Below are positions 39,649 to 48,223 of a stretch of DNA of 64,000 nt, piece after piece. Below the pieces are notes generated by a model that saw only the letters and a program-made list of their open reading frames with translations, ran no database searches and was not told the origin of the DNA. Source of the stretch: Secundilactobacillus kimchicus JCM 15530 (lineage in GTDB: Bacteria; Bacillota; Bacilli; Lactobacillales; Lactobacillaceae); assembly GCF_001433995.1 (NCBI RefSeq), contig NZ_AZCX01000004.1, positions 228,703 to 292,702 on the forward strand. The letters are read 5' to 3'. Both the position numbers and the translations under genes were made by a program. The stretch's first letter is position 1. The number at the start of each line of letters is the position of its first letter.

Positions 39649-40512
39649 ATGAATAAATTCTTTTCCAACCGACGATTAGTGATCATCATTGTAGGTTTAA
39701 TCGTCAGTTTCGGATTAATGAGTTTCTCCGTCGTGGTTCGTAACAACCGGGCAACGCCACCGATGATTCAACAATTCGGAAACGATGTGGTCGGGCTTGG
39801 TAACCGGCTGGTCGCGCTACCAGTGGCGGGCGTCAAGAATTCGGTTAGTTCAATTTCGAACTTGTTAAACACGTATCAGGAAAACAACCGGTTAAAAAAA
39901 CAGGTGCAACAGCTGGCCCAAACAAAGGTTCGTGATCAAGCCTTAACGGGTGAGAATCAAAAGCTTAAAACGCAACTGAAACTGAATAACACCCTGACCG
40001 ATTACGATGCCTTGACGGCGACTGTCATCGCCCGGACGCCTTCATCTTGGCAGGACCAAGTCGTTATTGATAAGGGAAGCGCAGCGGGAATCAAGAAGAA
40101 CATGCCTGTCTTATCGGGAAAGGGTCTTGTTGGTCGGATTGCGGAAGTGAACCGAACCAACAGTAAAGTTGAGTTGTTATCCAATACGAACGAGGCAGCT
40201 AACCGGTTTGCCGTTCAGATTACTAATAAGAGCGGTGAGACGGTGAATGGTATTATCTCCGGGTATGATAACGACAAGAACCAAATTGAGATGGGAAACA
40301 TTACCACTAAAAAGAAGATTGAAAAGGGCGATCGGGTTTCGACCAGTGGTCTGGGTGGCGTCATGCCAGCCGGATTATACATTGGGACTGTTGCAGCTAC
40401 CGGTCATGATGATTACGGCTTAGCTTCCAAGATTATGATCAACCCGGCGGCTGATGTTTCCTCGGTTAGTTTTGTCACTGTCGCCATCAGACAAGCCCAA
40501 ACGACGGAATAG
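39649..40512 (+). CDS. mreC: Rod shape-determining protein MreC
   Basis: Bitopic scaffold of the elongation machinery. One N-terminal membrane helix (about residues 9-29) is followed by a coiled coil (about 65-105, QENNRLKKQVQQLAQ) and an extracellular beta-rich domain. Length is 287. The ATG follows CTGGAGGAC. Confidence 0.94.
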   Translation: MNKFFSNRRLVIIIVGLIVSFGLMSFSVVVRNNRATPPMIQQFGNDVVGLGNRLVALPVAGVKNSVSSISNLLNTYQENNRLKKQVQQLAQTKVRDQALTGENQKLKTQLKLNNTLTDYDALTATVIARTPSSWQDQVVIDKGSAAGIKKNMPVLSGKGLVGRIAEVNRTNSKVELLSNTNEAANRFAVQITNKSGETVNGIISGYDNDKNQIEMGNITTKKKIEKGDRVSTSGLGGVMPAGLYIGTVAATGHDDYGLASKIMINPAADVSSVSFVTVAIRQAQTTE

Positions 40513-40523
40513 GGGGGAGACGA

Positions 40524-41048
40524 TTGGCAAGAGCAACAAAAATGAAGTACGGCTTTCCCATTATCCTGTTTATCTGGCTGTACCTCGATGGGATTATCGG
40601 GGCGGCCTTTCAACCACAACTGTTTCATTACCCATACGCAATGAGCAGTTATTTGGTGGTTTTGTGGTTAGTTTTTACTGTTTTGTTTGAAGGACCACAT
40701 AATAATCACCTCGAAATTTGGGCAGCCATTGTTGGCTGTGTCTTCGACTTATATTACACGGGAATTTTAGGTGTTTTTGTCTTTGTATTCCCCATTGTTG
40801 TGTTGGTCACCAAGGTTGGTTACCGTGAGTTTCCAGTCAGTTTTTTAAGTGGCTTACTCATTGTATTTATTGACATCACAATTGTGACCTTTGCCAGTTT
40901 CGTGGCTAATATGGTCACCCATTTGACCAGTGCCTCCGTTGCGGACATGCTGGTGTATTCATTAGGGCCGACATTGGCGTATAATCTAGCGGCATTTGTG
41001 ATTTTGTATTATCCAATTCAACGGCTGTTCGACTGGATGAGCAGTTAG
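40524..41048 (+). CDS. mreD: Rod shape-determining protein MreD
   Basis: Membrane partner of MreC with about five helices across 174 residues. The start is TTG at 40524 after GGGGGGAG. It sits 11 bp after mreC and 13 bp before minC. Confidence 0.9.
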   Translation: MARATKMKYGFPIILFIWLYLDGIIGAAFQPQLFHYPYAMSSYLVVLWLVFTVLFEGPHNNHLEIWAAIVGCVFDLYYTGILGVFVFVFPIVVLVTKVGYREFPVSFLSGLLIVFIDITIVTFASFVANMVTHLTSASVADMLVYSLGPTLAYNLAAFVILYYPIQRLFDWMSS

Positions 41049-41061
41049 GGAGGTTTGTAGA

Positions 41062-41724
41062 ATGCAAGCAGTTGTACTGCGAGGCAATCAGGATGGTTAT
41101 CAGTTGGCAATCGACCAGTCAGCGGATTTCGAAGCGGTTAAAACGGGGTTACGAGAATTACTTGATAACCTCTCGGCGGATGCTGAAGCGACCGTTAAAA
41201 TCAGTTTTGATGTTTTGACCGGGGATCGATTATTATCCGCTGACCAAAATCGGCAGCTCGAAGCGATTGTTAGTGAGTATGCGGGTTTTTCGATCCATAA
41301 AATTACGGCCAACGTTATGACAATCGAAGAGGCCTTTTATTTAAAAGAGCAGGACAACGTGCACTTGTTGACGCAAACAATTCGGAATGGTCAGCGCGTC
41401 GAAATGAAGGGTGATGTCTTGTTTTTAGGAACCATCAACGAAGGTGGTAACCTGACCACGTCTGGTAACTTGTATTTGTTGGGGGACGTCATGGGAGTCG
41501 TCCATGCTGGTGCTCCAAGTTTCGAGGATAAGCTCATCATCGGCGATCTGCATCAGGCTCAGCAAGTTCGAATTGGCGAACAAATTAATATTATTGAAGC
41601 GGATCAACTAGCCGCTGATCATAAAACGGTGGCCTACGTGAATGACCTACATACTGTCACCTATGGTCACTTACATGAGCTAAAAGAAATCAATCCAAAG
41701 TTATACCACCAAATAGGAGGTTAG
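41062..41724 (+). CDS. minC: Septum site-determining protein MinC
   Basis: Inhibits FtsZ assembly away from mid-cell. The N-terminal FtsZ-binding domain (about 1-100) is divergent. The C-terminal beta-helix (about 105-205) has the repeated glycine pattern GTINEGGNLTTSGNLYLLGD and GVVHAGAPS, which binds MinD. Length is 220. It ends four bases before minD. Confidence 0.9.
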   Translation: MQAVVLRGNQDGYQLAIDQSADFEAVKTGLRELLDNLSADAEATVKISFDVLTGDRLLSADQNRQLEAIVSEYAGFSIHKITANVMTIEEAFYLKEQDNVHLLTQTIRNGQRVEMKGDVLFLGTINEGGNLTTSGNLYLLGDVMGVVHAGAPSFEDKLIIGDLHQAQQVRIGEQINIIEADQLAADHKTVAYVNDLHTVTYGHLHELKEINPKLYHQIGG

Positions 41725-41728
41725 GTAG

Positions 41729-42532
41729 ATGGGAAAGTCGATAGTAATTACGTCTGGTAAGGGCGGTGTGGGGAAAACGACCTCCAGCGCCAATATTGGA
41801 ACTGCCCTTGCTCTGATGGGGAAACGGGTGTGTCTCGTTGATCTAGATATTGGATTACGTAATTTAGATGTGGTTCTGGGCCTGGATAATCGGATTATCT
41901 ACGACATTGTCGACGTTGTAGCCGGACGGGCAAAATTAGCACAGGCGCTTGTCAAAGACAAACGATTTGACGATTTACTGTACTTACTGCCAGCCGCCCA
42001 AAATACTGATAAAACGGCGCTTAATGAAGATGAAGCCCGGGCAATTATTGATGAATTAAAACCAGATTTTGACTACGTTTTGATTGATTGTCCGGCCGGA
42101 ATTGAACAGGGCTTTATGAATGCCATCGCAGGTGCTGATACAGCGATTATCGTCACAACACCAGAAATCTCGGCTGTGCGTGATGCGGACCGCGTGGTGG
42201 GATTATTAGAGAAGAATCCGTTGCAAGAAGAATCCCATATCGTCATTAACCGGATTCGCCCGCACATGATGGACGAAGGCGACGTCATGGATATTGATGA
42301 AATCACCCATCATTTGGGCGTGCCACTGTTAGGAATTGTTGTGGATGACGACGAAGTTATCGCAACCTCTAATCATGGTGAACCGGTGGTCCTGAAGACT
42401 GACAATCCTGCTGGCCGTGGTTACCGCGATATCGCGCGGCGGCTGGAGGGTGAAACGGTTCCGTTAATGAACATTCAAACGGCTAAACCGAGCTTTTGGA
42501 GCAAGGTGGCGTCATGGTTTAAGCGCGGTTAG
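41729..42532 (+). CDS. minD: Septum site-determining ATPase MinD
   Basis: Membrane-cycling ParA-type ATPase that recruits MinC. The deviant Walker A GKGGVGKTT is at residues 10-18. A C-terminal amphipathic helix (FWSKVASWFKRG) is the membrane-targeting sequence. Length is 267. The ATG follows AGGAGGTTAG. MinE is not present, as usual in Firmicutes. Confidence 0.96.
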   Translation: MGKSIVITSGKGGVGKTTSSANIGTALALMGKRVCLVDLDIGLRNLDVVLGLDNRIIYDIVDVVAGRAKLAQALVKDKRFDDLLYLLPAAQNTDKTALNEDEARAIIDELKPDFDYVLIDCPAGIEQGFMNAIAGADTAIIVTTPEISAVRDADRVVGLLEKNPLQEESHIVINRIRPHMMDEGDVMDIDEITHHLGVPLLGIVVDDDEVIATSNHGEPVVLKTDNPAGRGYRDIARRLEGETVPLMNIQTAKPSFWSKVASWFKRG

Positions 42533-42544
42533 CCAATTTTTTTC

Positions 42545-42572
42545 TTGACTAATGTTGTGAATTCGCTATAAT
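42545..42572 (+). promoter_or_regulatory. Promoter of the T-box amino-acid transporter operon
   Basis: TTGACT (42545-42550), 16 bp, TATAAT (42567-42572). It sits 13 bp after minD. Confidence 0.8.
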
Positions 42573-42578
42573 GAGAAT

Positions 42579-42946
42579 AATTTAATAAAAGAAACTTTGA
42601 TCAGACTAGTAGGAAGATTATCTTGGTTAGAGAGCTCCGGTTGGTGAAAAGGGGTCCTGATAACTTGCGAATCACATCTGGGAGTTGACTCTTTGAAGGT
42701 TAGTAGAAGAGGCCCGGTTAGCTCGTTATCGCTGAAGTTTAAACATTAAACTTACTGAGGTCTGTCGTGTGAACGACTGACAAGTATGAGGTGGAACCGC
42801 GATAATCGCCCTCTTGGAATTTTTTCCAAGAGGGTTTTTTAATGCTTAAACTTCATGAGGTCTGTGACGTGAGTGACAGACGAACTGAGGTGGAACCACG
42901 ACGAGTCGTCCTCTTGAACTAGTGTTTAGTCCAAGGGGACTTTTTT
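42579..42946 (+). promoter_or_regulatory. T-box riboswitch with tandem decision modules, probably histidine
   Basis: One Stem I region (about 42590-42720, with an AGTAG turn near 42608 and candidate specifier CAC at 42673-42675 after GAAT). Two antiterminator/terminator modules follow. Module 1 has T-box GAGGTGGAACCGCG at 42788-42801 and a perfect terminator CCCTCTTGGAA/TTCCAAGAGGG plus TTTTTT ending at 42840. Module 2 has GAGGTGGAACCACG at 42887-42900 and terminator 42907-42946. The modules match each other at a 100-nt offset from 42746 and 42846. Only about six bases separate module 1 from module 2, so no second Stem I exists. Confidence 0.85.
42746..42916 (+). repeat. Direct duplication of the T-box 3' module
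   Basis: The block starting TTAAACTT, then GAGGTCTGT, GAGGTGGAACC and CCTCTTG recurs 100 nt later with substitutions. The second copy keeps the stems (GTCTGT/ACAGAC) through paired changes, which points to selection for structure. Confidence 0.8.
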
Positions 42947-42964
42947 ATTTTAGAAGGGGGAGTC

Positions 42965-43612
42965 ATGATGTTAAATTATGCTGGTGAAATTTTACCGTCG
43001 CTGATGAGCGGCGCTTGGATGACGGTCCAGATTTTCTTTTGGACCTTGATTATTTCAATCCCATTAGGCATTATTGTTAGCCTGGGATTACGGTCGCGTG
43101 TCGCACCAATTCGGTGGGTGTTAAAGTTTTATGTTTGGTTGATGCGAGGGACACCGCTGCTGTTGCAACTGATTTTTGTCTTTTACGGATTGCCAGTGGT
43201 CCACATTATTTTTGAGCGTTACGACGCTGCCATTTTTGCTTTTATTTTAAACTATACGGCATACTTTGCCGAAATATTCCGGGGCGGCTTCCAAGCGATT
43301 CCGGAAGGACAATATGAAAGTGCTAAAGTGTTGCGATTAACGCGCTGGCAAACGCTACGTAAAATCGTGATCCCCCAAGTGGTTAAAATTGTCGTACCAT
43401 CAATTGGCAATGAAACAATCAATTTGATCAAAGATTCTTCCTTGGTTTACGTGATCGGGTTAGGCGATTTATTACGGGCCGGCAATATCGCGATGTCGCG
43501 CGATGTCACCTTGTTACCGTTAGTCATGGTTGGGGTTATCTACCTGCTGATGACTGCAATTGCGACTTATCTGTTGCGGCGGATTGAACAACACTACAGC
43601 ACTTGGCGTTAG
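42965..43612 (+). CDS. Amino-acid ABC transporter permease
   Basis: Polar-amino-acid permease of the HisM/GlnP type, 215 residues and about five helices. The conserved RGTPLLLQLIFVFYGLP loop is near residues 60-76 and the coupling motif EGQYESAKVLRLTRWQTLRKIVIPQ near 115-139. A AGAAGGGGGAG ribosome binding site precedes ATG 42965 (or 42968). Control by a T-box with a CAC-like specifier suggests histidine. Confidence 0.88.
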   Translation: MMLNYAGEILPSLMSGAWMTVQIFFWTLIISIPLGIIVSLGLRSRVAPIRWVLKFYVWLMRGTPLLLQLIFVFYGLPVVHIIFERYDAAIFAFILNYTAYFAEIFRGGFQAIPEGQYESAKVLRLTRWQTLRKIVIPQVVKIVVPSIGNETINLIKDSSLVYVIGLGDLLRAGNIAMSRDVTLLPLVMVGVIYLLMTAIATYLLRRIEQHYSTWR

Positions 43613-43627
43613 TTAGGAGGTCTATAA

Positions 43628-44269
43628 ATGCTAGAATTAAAAAATATCACTAAGCGGTTTGACGGCCGGACAATTATTAATAACATGAACTTAACCGTGC
43701 CAGACGGCCAAATCTTGGCTATTGTTGGACCCTCAGGAGCAGGTAAAACGACCCTGCTTCGTTGCATGAGTGGTCTGGAACGCATTGATTCAGGGGAATT
43801 TCGGTTAGATGGTCAGGTCTTTGACCCGTATGAAAACCGGGATAACGATAAGGTCATTGGGGTTGTCTTTCAAGATTTCCAACTTTTCCCCAACTTGACC
43901 GTGATGGAAAATATTACGTTGTCCCCCGAGATGGTTTTAAAACAGTCCAAGACAGAAGCTGAAGCGCGAGCTCAGGAGTTGATTGATCAACTTGATTTAA
44001 CGGGGAAAGAAACTTTGCACCCATTCCAGTTATCCGGCGGGCAAAAACAGCGGGTGGCGATCGTTCGGGCGTTAGCCATGAACCCCAAAATTCTATGTTA
44101 CGATGAACCAACCAGTGCGCTTGATCCAGATTTACGTGAGACGGTCGAGAAAATTATTTTAAGTCTCAAAGCTTCGAAGATGACTCAGATTGTGGTTACC
44201 CACGATATGTCTTTCGCGGAAAACATTGCGGATCAAATTTTGCGTGTTGAGCCGATTAAACCATCATAG
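43628..44269 (+). CDS. Amino-acid ABC transporter ATP-binding protein
   Basis: ATPase of the same importer, 213 residues. Walker A GPSGAGKTT is near residues 35-43, the signature is LSGGQKQRVA, and Walker B is ILCYDEPTSALDP. It is shorter than the usual ~240 of GlnQ/HisP, ending soon after the H-loop (VVTHDMSFAENIADQI). The ATG follows TAGGAGG. Confidence 0.9.
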   Translation: MLELKNITKRFDGRTIINNMNLTVPDGQILAIVGPSGAGKTTLLRCMSGLERIDSGEFRLDGQVFDPYENRDNDKVIGVVFQDFQLFPNLTVMENITLSPEMVLKQSKTEAEARAQELIDQLDLTGKETLHPFQLSGGQKQRVAIVRALAMNPKILCYDEPTSALDPDLRETVEKIILSLKASKMTQIVVTHDMSFAENIADQILRVEPIKPS

Positions 44270-44281
44270 GGGGAAATCAGA

Positions 44282-45127
44282 ATGAAGAAGAGATTATGGT
44301 TAAGCCTTCTGGTTTTGATCACCCTTGGCGGTCTTCTTTCTGGGTGTGGCGTAACCGTTGGTGAACGGGCTAACAATGTCGATAACTGGCACCGGATTGA
44401 AAAGCGAGGATATGCCATTGTGGGCTTAGACGATACGTTTGTTCCAATGGGATTCCGCGAAAAAAGTGGTCGCCTAGTTGGGTATGACGTTGATTTAGCT
44501 CGCGCAGTTTTTAAATTGTACGGCTTAAAGGTTAGTTTTCAAACGATTGATTGGTCGATGAACGCAACGGAGTTGAATAACGGCACGATTGATGCAATCT
44601 GGAATGGCTACTCAAAGACGCCGGAACGAGAAAAGGTCGTGGCGTTCAGTGATACTTATTTACAAAATGATCAAACATTGGTTAGTCTTCGTAAAAATAA
44701 CATCACCTCGTTTCGGCAGATGGCGGGGAAGACCCTGGGCGCTCAGACTGGTTCATCAGGGGCAAACGACATTAGCGCGTACCCCAAATTGTTGAAAAAT
44801 CGCATTAAGGGCCAGTCACCCGTGTTGTATGATAGTTTCACAAACGCATTTATTGACTTGAACGCGAACCGGATTCAGGGGATGATTATTGATTCAACGT
44901 ACGCTGGTTACTACGTCAAACACCAGAAGAACCCGGCGGCCTACCGAATCATTAATGGTCAGTTTCCTAAAGAGGAATTTGGGGTTGGATTACGCAAGAG
45001 CGACCACACCCTTAAGGCCAAAATTAATGCGGGTCTTAAGACGTTAGCACAAAATGGGACGTTGGCCAAAATTAACCACAAGTGGTTTGGAAACGCGGCT
45101 GATTCCCCGTTACTCCACCAAAAATAG
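44282..45127 (+). CDS. Amino-acid-binding lipoprotein
   Basis: Family 3 solute-binding protein, 281 residues, with signal peptide and lipobox LLSGC (Cys22). The mature protein shows typical ligand-site elements: GLDDTFVPMGFREKSGRLVG, followed by GYDVDLARAV, then FGVGLRKSD. It completes the importer encoded by the two genes upstream. Ligand choice (histidine) is inferred only from the T-box specifier. Confidence 0.9.
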   Translation: MKKRLWLSLLVLITLGGLLSGCGVTVGERANNVDNWHRIEKRGYAIVGLDDTFVPMGFREKSGRLVGYDVDLARAVFKLYGLKVSFQTIDWSMNATELNNGTIDAIWNGYSKTPEREKVVAFSDTYLQNDQTLVSLRKNNITSFRQMAGKTLGAQTGSSGANDISAYPKLLKNRIKGQSPVLYDSFTNAFIDLNANRIQGMIIDSTYAGYYVKHQKNPAAYRIINGQFPKEEFGVGLRKSDHTLKAKINAGLKTLAQNGTLAKINHKWFGNAADSPLLHQK

Positions 45128-45187
45128 TTTTTTTAACGACTTGGTATGGTAAGATTAATTTATCTTGTCTGAGAGTGGAGAGAACGT

Positions 45188-46636
45188 ATGTTATCTTTGG
45201 AAATTCTGATCCCAACCATTTTGCTCATTAACTTAATCGTGGCGCTAGTCACGATCTTTCGAGAGGAACGCGATATCTCAACGACTTGGGCCTGGCTATT
45301 AGTGCTGGTGCTACTTCCGGTTGTGGGGTTCGTGTTCTATTTGTTTGCTGGTCGAAAAATATCCAAAAAACGGATTTTCGATATTCAAGCCCAAGAGCGG
45401 TTAGGAATTCGGCAATTGGTGGCCTCCCAAAAAAAGCTAGTTTCAAATGCAGCCTTAACGGTCCCGGATAATCAGAGTCCGGAAGTTTTGGAGTTAGTGA
45501 ACTTATTTTTAGAAGTGGATCGATCTGTTGTGACCACCGACAATAAAGTGCGGGTCTTTACGGATGGTGAAAAGAAGTTTGCGGCGTTATTCGAAGATAT
45601 CTTGCGAGCAAAACATCACATTAACGTTGAGTATTTTACAATATATAACGACCAGATTGGCCGTCAATTTGTGTCGTTACTTGAGAAAAAGGCTGCGGAA
45701 GGAGTCGCCGTTCGCGTCATTTATGATACGTTTGGCTCGCATGGCGGTAAAAAGCACTTGTTTAAACGGCTAACCGAACTTGGCGGCCGGGCCTATCCGT
45801 TCTTGAGTTCCCGATTAGCTTTAAGTGATTTTCAGTTGAACTTTCGCGACCACCGTAAAATTGTGGTTATCGATGGAAAGATCGGTTACATCGGTGGTTT
45901 TAACGTGGGTGATCAATACGTTAATCGAAAGCCTAAGTTTGGCTTTTGGCGGGATACGCATTTGCGGATTGAAGGGAATGCTGTGCTAGCGTTACAGAGC
46001 CGCTTCTTTTTGGATTGGAATGCGACGGCTAAGCAAGAAAGGGTGCAGTACGATCAGACCTATTTCCCAAAAATTAACGTAAATGGGACCACGAGCATGC
46101 AAATTGTGTCCAGCGGTCCAGATTCGGAGCTTCAGCAGATTAAGAAGGGCTACTTAAAGCTCATCAATAGCGCGAAGCGAGCTGTTTTAATTGAATCACC
46201 TTACTTTGTGCCGGACGAAAGTATCTTAGAAGCCCTGACCGTGGCTGCCTTATCTGGAATCGATGTTCGATTAATCATTCCCGATCATCCGGATCATCCC
46301 TTTGTCTATCGTGCCACGGAATCCTTCGCCAAGAAATTATTGGGTGCGGGGGGCCGGGTGTACACGTATCATAACGGGTTCATGCACGCTAAAATGGTTG
46401 TAGTCGATGGCCGGATTGCTTCTGTTGGCTCTGCGAATATGGACATTCGTTCCTTTAAGTTGAACTTTGAAGTGAACGCGTTTATGTATGATGAAGATCT
46501 GGCAACTGCATTACTTAAGGTATTTGAAATTGACCTTGAACAAAGCGAAGAAATGACGCTGGCAAAGTATCAGCAACAGTCGTTGTACACGAAGGCCAAG
46601 CAGTCATTTTCCCGGTTACTGGCCCCAATTTTGTAA
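45188..46636 (+). CDS. cls: Cardiolipin synthase
   Basis: Joins two phosphatidylglycerols into cardiolipin at the membrane. Two N-terminal helices (about 5-25, 34-54) precede two phospholipase D motifs: HRKIVVIDGKIGYIGG near residues 223-238 and HAKMVVVDGRIASVGSANMD near 401-420. Length is 482. The ATG follows GAGTGGAGAG. Confidence 0.95.
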   Translation: MLSLEILIPTILLINLIVALVTIFREERDISTTWAWLLVLVLLPVVGFVFYLFAGRKISKKRIFDIQAQERLGIRQLVASQKKLVSNAALTVPDNQSPEVLELVNLFLEVDRSVVTTDNKVRVFTDGEKKFAALFEDILRAKHHINVEYFTIYNDQIGRQFVSLLEKKAAEGVAVRVIYDTFGSHGGKKHLFKRLTELGGRAYPFLSSRLALSDFQLNFRDHRKIVVIDGKIGYIGGFNVGDQYVNRKPKFGFWRDTHLRIEGNAVLALQSRFFLDWNATAKQERVQYDQTYFPKINVNGTTSMQIVSSGPDSELQQIKKGYLKLINSAKRAVLIESPYFVPDESILEALTVAALSGIDVRLIIPDHPDHPFVYRATESFAKKLLGAGGRVYTYHNGFMHAKMVVVDGRIASVGSANMDIRSFKLNFEVNAFMYDEDLATALLKVFEIDLEQSEEMTLAKYQQQSLYTKAKQSFSRLLAPIL

Positions 46637-46740
46637 TTAAAAACACACCCTCTCAATGAATGAGGTGTATCCCTAAAGTTAAAGTGATTTCACTTTAACT
46701 TTAGGGGTAGGCCTCAGAAGTGGGTGTGTTTTTAATTACA
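46632..46740. terminator. Nested palindrome, bidirectional terminator between cls and aspartokinase
   Basis: Outer arms of 19 bp (46632-46650 and 46722-46740) are exact reverse complements. Inside, 17-bp arms CCCTAAAGTTAAAGTGA / TCACTTTAACTTTAGGG (46671-46687, 46690-46706) are also perfect with a 2-nt loop, and TGAGG/CCTCA can pair between them. Both flanking stop codons lie within the outer arms, and each direction ends in a TTTTTAATT tail. Confidence 0.85.
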
Positions 46741-48091
46741 GTTCCGGGAAAAAAGTTTCGTAGAGGGCTTGGATGGCTGCGTTGGCTTTGTCTTGTTGAA
46801 TGCCAAACATCATTGAAATTTCGGAAGCCCCTTGATTGACCATGACCAATTTGACGTTTTGGCGGGCCAATGCATCGGTGGCTTTCGACATCAGGCCAGT
46901 TCGGTTGCGCATCCCTTCGCCAACGACCATCAAAAGGGCATAGTCGTGAGTAATGTGGATTTCATCCGGCTTCAAAGCAATCACAAGTTCGCGAATCAGA
47001 CGATCTTCCAAATCGTCGGTCAGTTGATCCTGACGCATGATAACCGTTAAGTCGTCGATCCCAGAGGGCATATGTTCATAGGTCAATCCGTATTCGGATA
47101 AAATGTGCAGAATCTTCTGGCTGAACGCCTTTTTATCCAACATGTATTTTCGGATGTAAATCCCACAGAAGTTCGGTGAACTGGCAATTCCGGAAACCGG
47201 GTAGGCGGGGTTGATCCGTTTAGCGGCAGTGATAGAAGTCCCTCGCTCGCCAGGATGGTTGGTATTTTTAACAACGACCTCAATGTTCCCCTCAATTGCT
47301 GGAATGAGGGCTTCGTCGTGAAAAACCGAAAAGCCGGCGTATGAGAGTTCTCGCATCTCCCGAAACGTCATGTGGTGAATAGCGATTGGATTGGTAACCA
47401 CACTGGGGTTAGCGGCATAAATGGCGTTGACATCAGTGAAGTTTTCGTACCGGTCCGCTGAAACGCCTCGGGCCATAATCGCCCCGGTAATATCAGAACC
47501 GCCGCGTGAAAAAGTGCAAATTTGCCCTTGTAAGTTATACCCAAAAAAGCCTGGAATAACCCGGACAATATCGCTGTCCGTCCACTCCCCAATTTGAGCG
47601 TAACTGTCTGGAATGATTTCTGCATCGTTTGGATGATCAGTCACCAAAATACCAGCATCATGGGGATCCAGGTACTTAGCTTTGACGCCTTCTTGTGCTA
47701 AAATTTGAGCAAATAAAAGGGCGTTAAGTCGCTCACCATGGGCCTTAAACGTGGCCATTAAATAGTCATTGTCCTGATACGTCTGATCGGGCAAGGACAA
47801 GATAGCCTGTTTGATGGGTGCAAACTGATCTGTTGAGATGTGAAAGGCGGTGGCAATATCTTGGTACCGGCTGATAATGGCATCGGTAATATCGGCAATA
47901 GGTTTGGCGGCGATCACCCGATTAGCATAGTCAATGAGTAAATCGGTCACCTTAATGTCATCGGACCACCGCTTGCCTGGCGCAGAGACAACAACGAACC
48001 GACGTTGGTCGTCAGCTTTAACAATCTCGACGACCTTTCGAACCTGGGTAGCATTGGCAAGTGAACTACCGCCAAACTTTACGACTTTCAT
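46736..48091 (-). CDS. Aspartokinase
   Basis: Phosphorylates aspartate at the head of the lysine, threonine and methionine branch. The N-terminal kinase motif VKFGGSSLA is at residues 3-11, the SRGGSDITGA site is near 210-219, and two ACT domains fill the C-terminal ~150 residues. At 451 residues it is the monofunctional long type (YclM/ThrD-like) rather than the shorter DAP-pathway enzyme. The start is at 48091 (MKVVKFGGSS), eight bases after GGAGG. It is a single gene on the minus strand. Confidence 0.92.
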   Translation of the reverse strand: MKVVKFGGSSLANATQVRKVVEIVKADDQRRFVVVSAPGKRWSDDIKVTDLLIDYANRVIAAKPIADITDAIISRYQDIATAFHISTDQFAPIKQAILSLPDQTYQDNDYLMATFKAHGERLNALLFAQILAQEGVKAKYLDPHDAGILVTDHPNDAEIIPDSYAQIGEWTDSDIVRVIPGFFGYNLQGQICTFSRGGSDITGAIMARGVSADRYENFTDVNAIYAANPSVVTNPIAIHHMTFREMRELSYAGFSVFHDEALIPAIEGNIEVVVKNTNHPGERGTSITAAKRINPAYPVSGIASSPNFCGIYIRKYMLDKKAFSQKILHILSEYGLTYEHMPSGIDDLTVIMRQDQLTDDLEDRLIRELVIALKPDEIHITHDYALLMVVGEGMRNRTGLMSKATDALARQNVKLVMVNQGASEISMMFGIQQDKANAAIQALYETFFPEL

Positions 48092-48223
48092 GAGCATCCT
48101 CCATTAAAAAATGATTAGTAATAGAATATCAGAGGTTGGGAGTCGGTTCAAGGACCCATCTTGTAATCGCCGCGTGAATCCTCTAATATGGTAGGGTAAT
48201 GCTTAAGGAGGCTAACGAGACAA

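Noticed and set aside
42841..42946. A second, independent T-box riboswitch
   Set aside because: There is no space for a Stem I after the first terminator, and no promoter. It is better read as a duplicated decision module.
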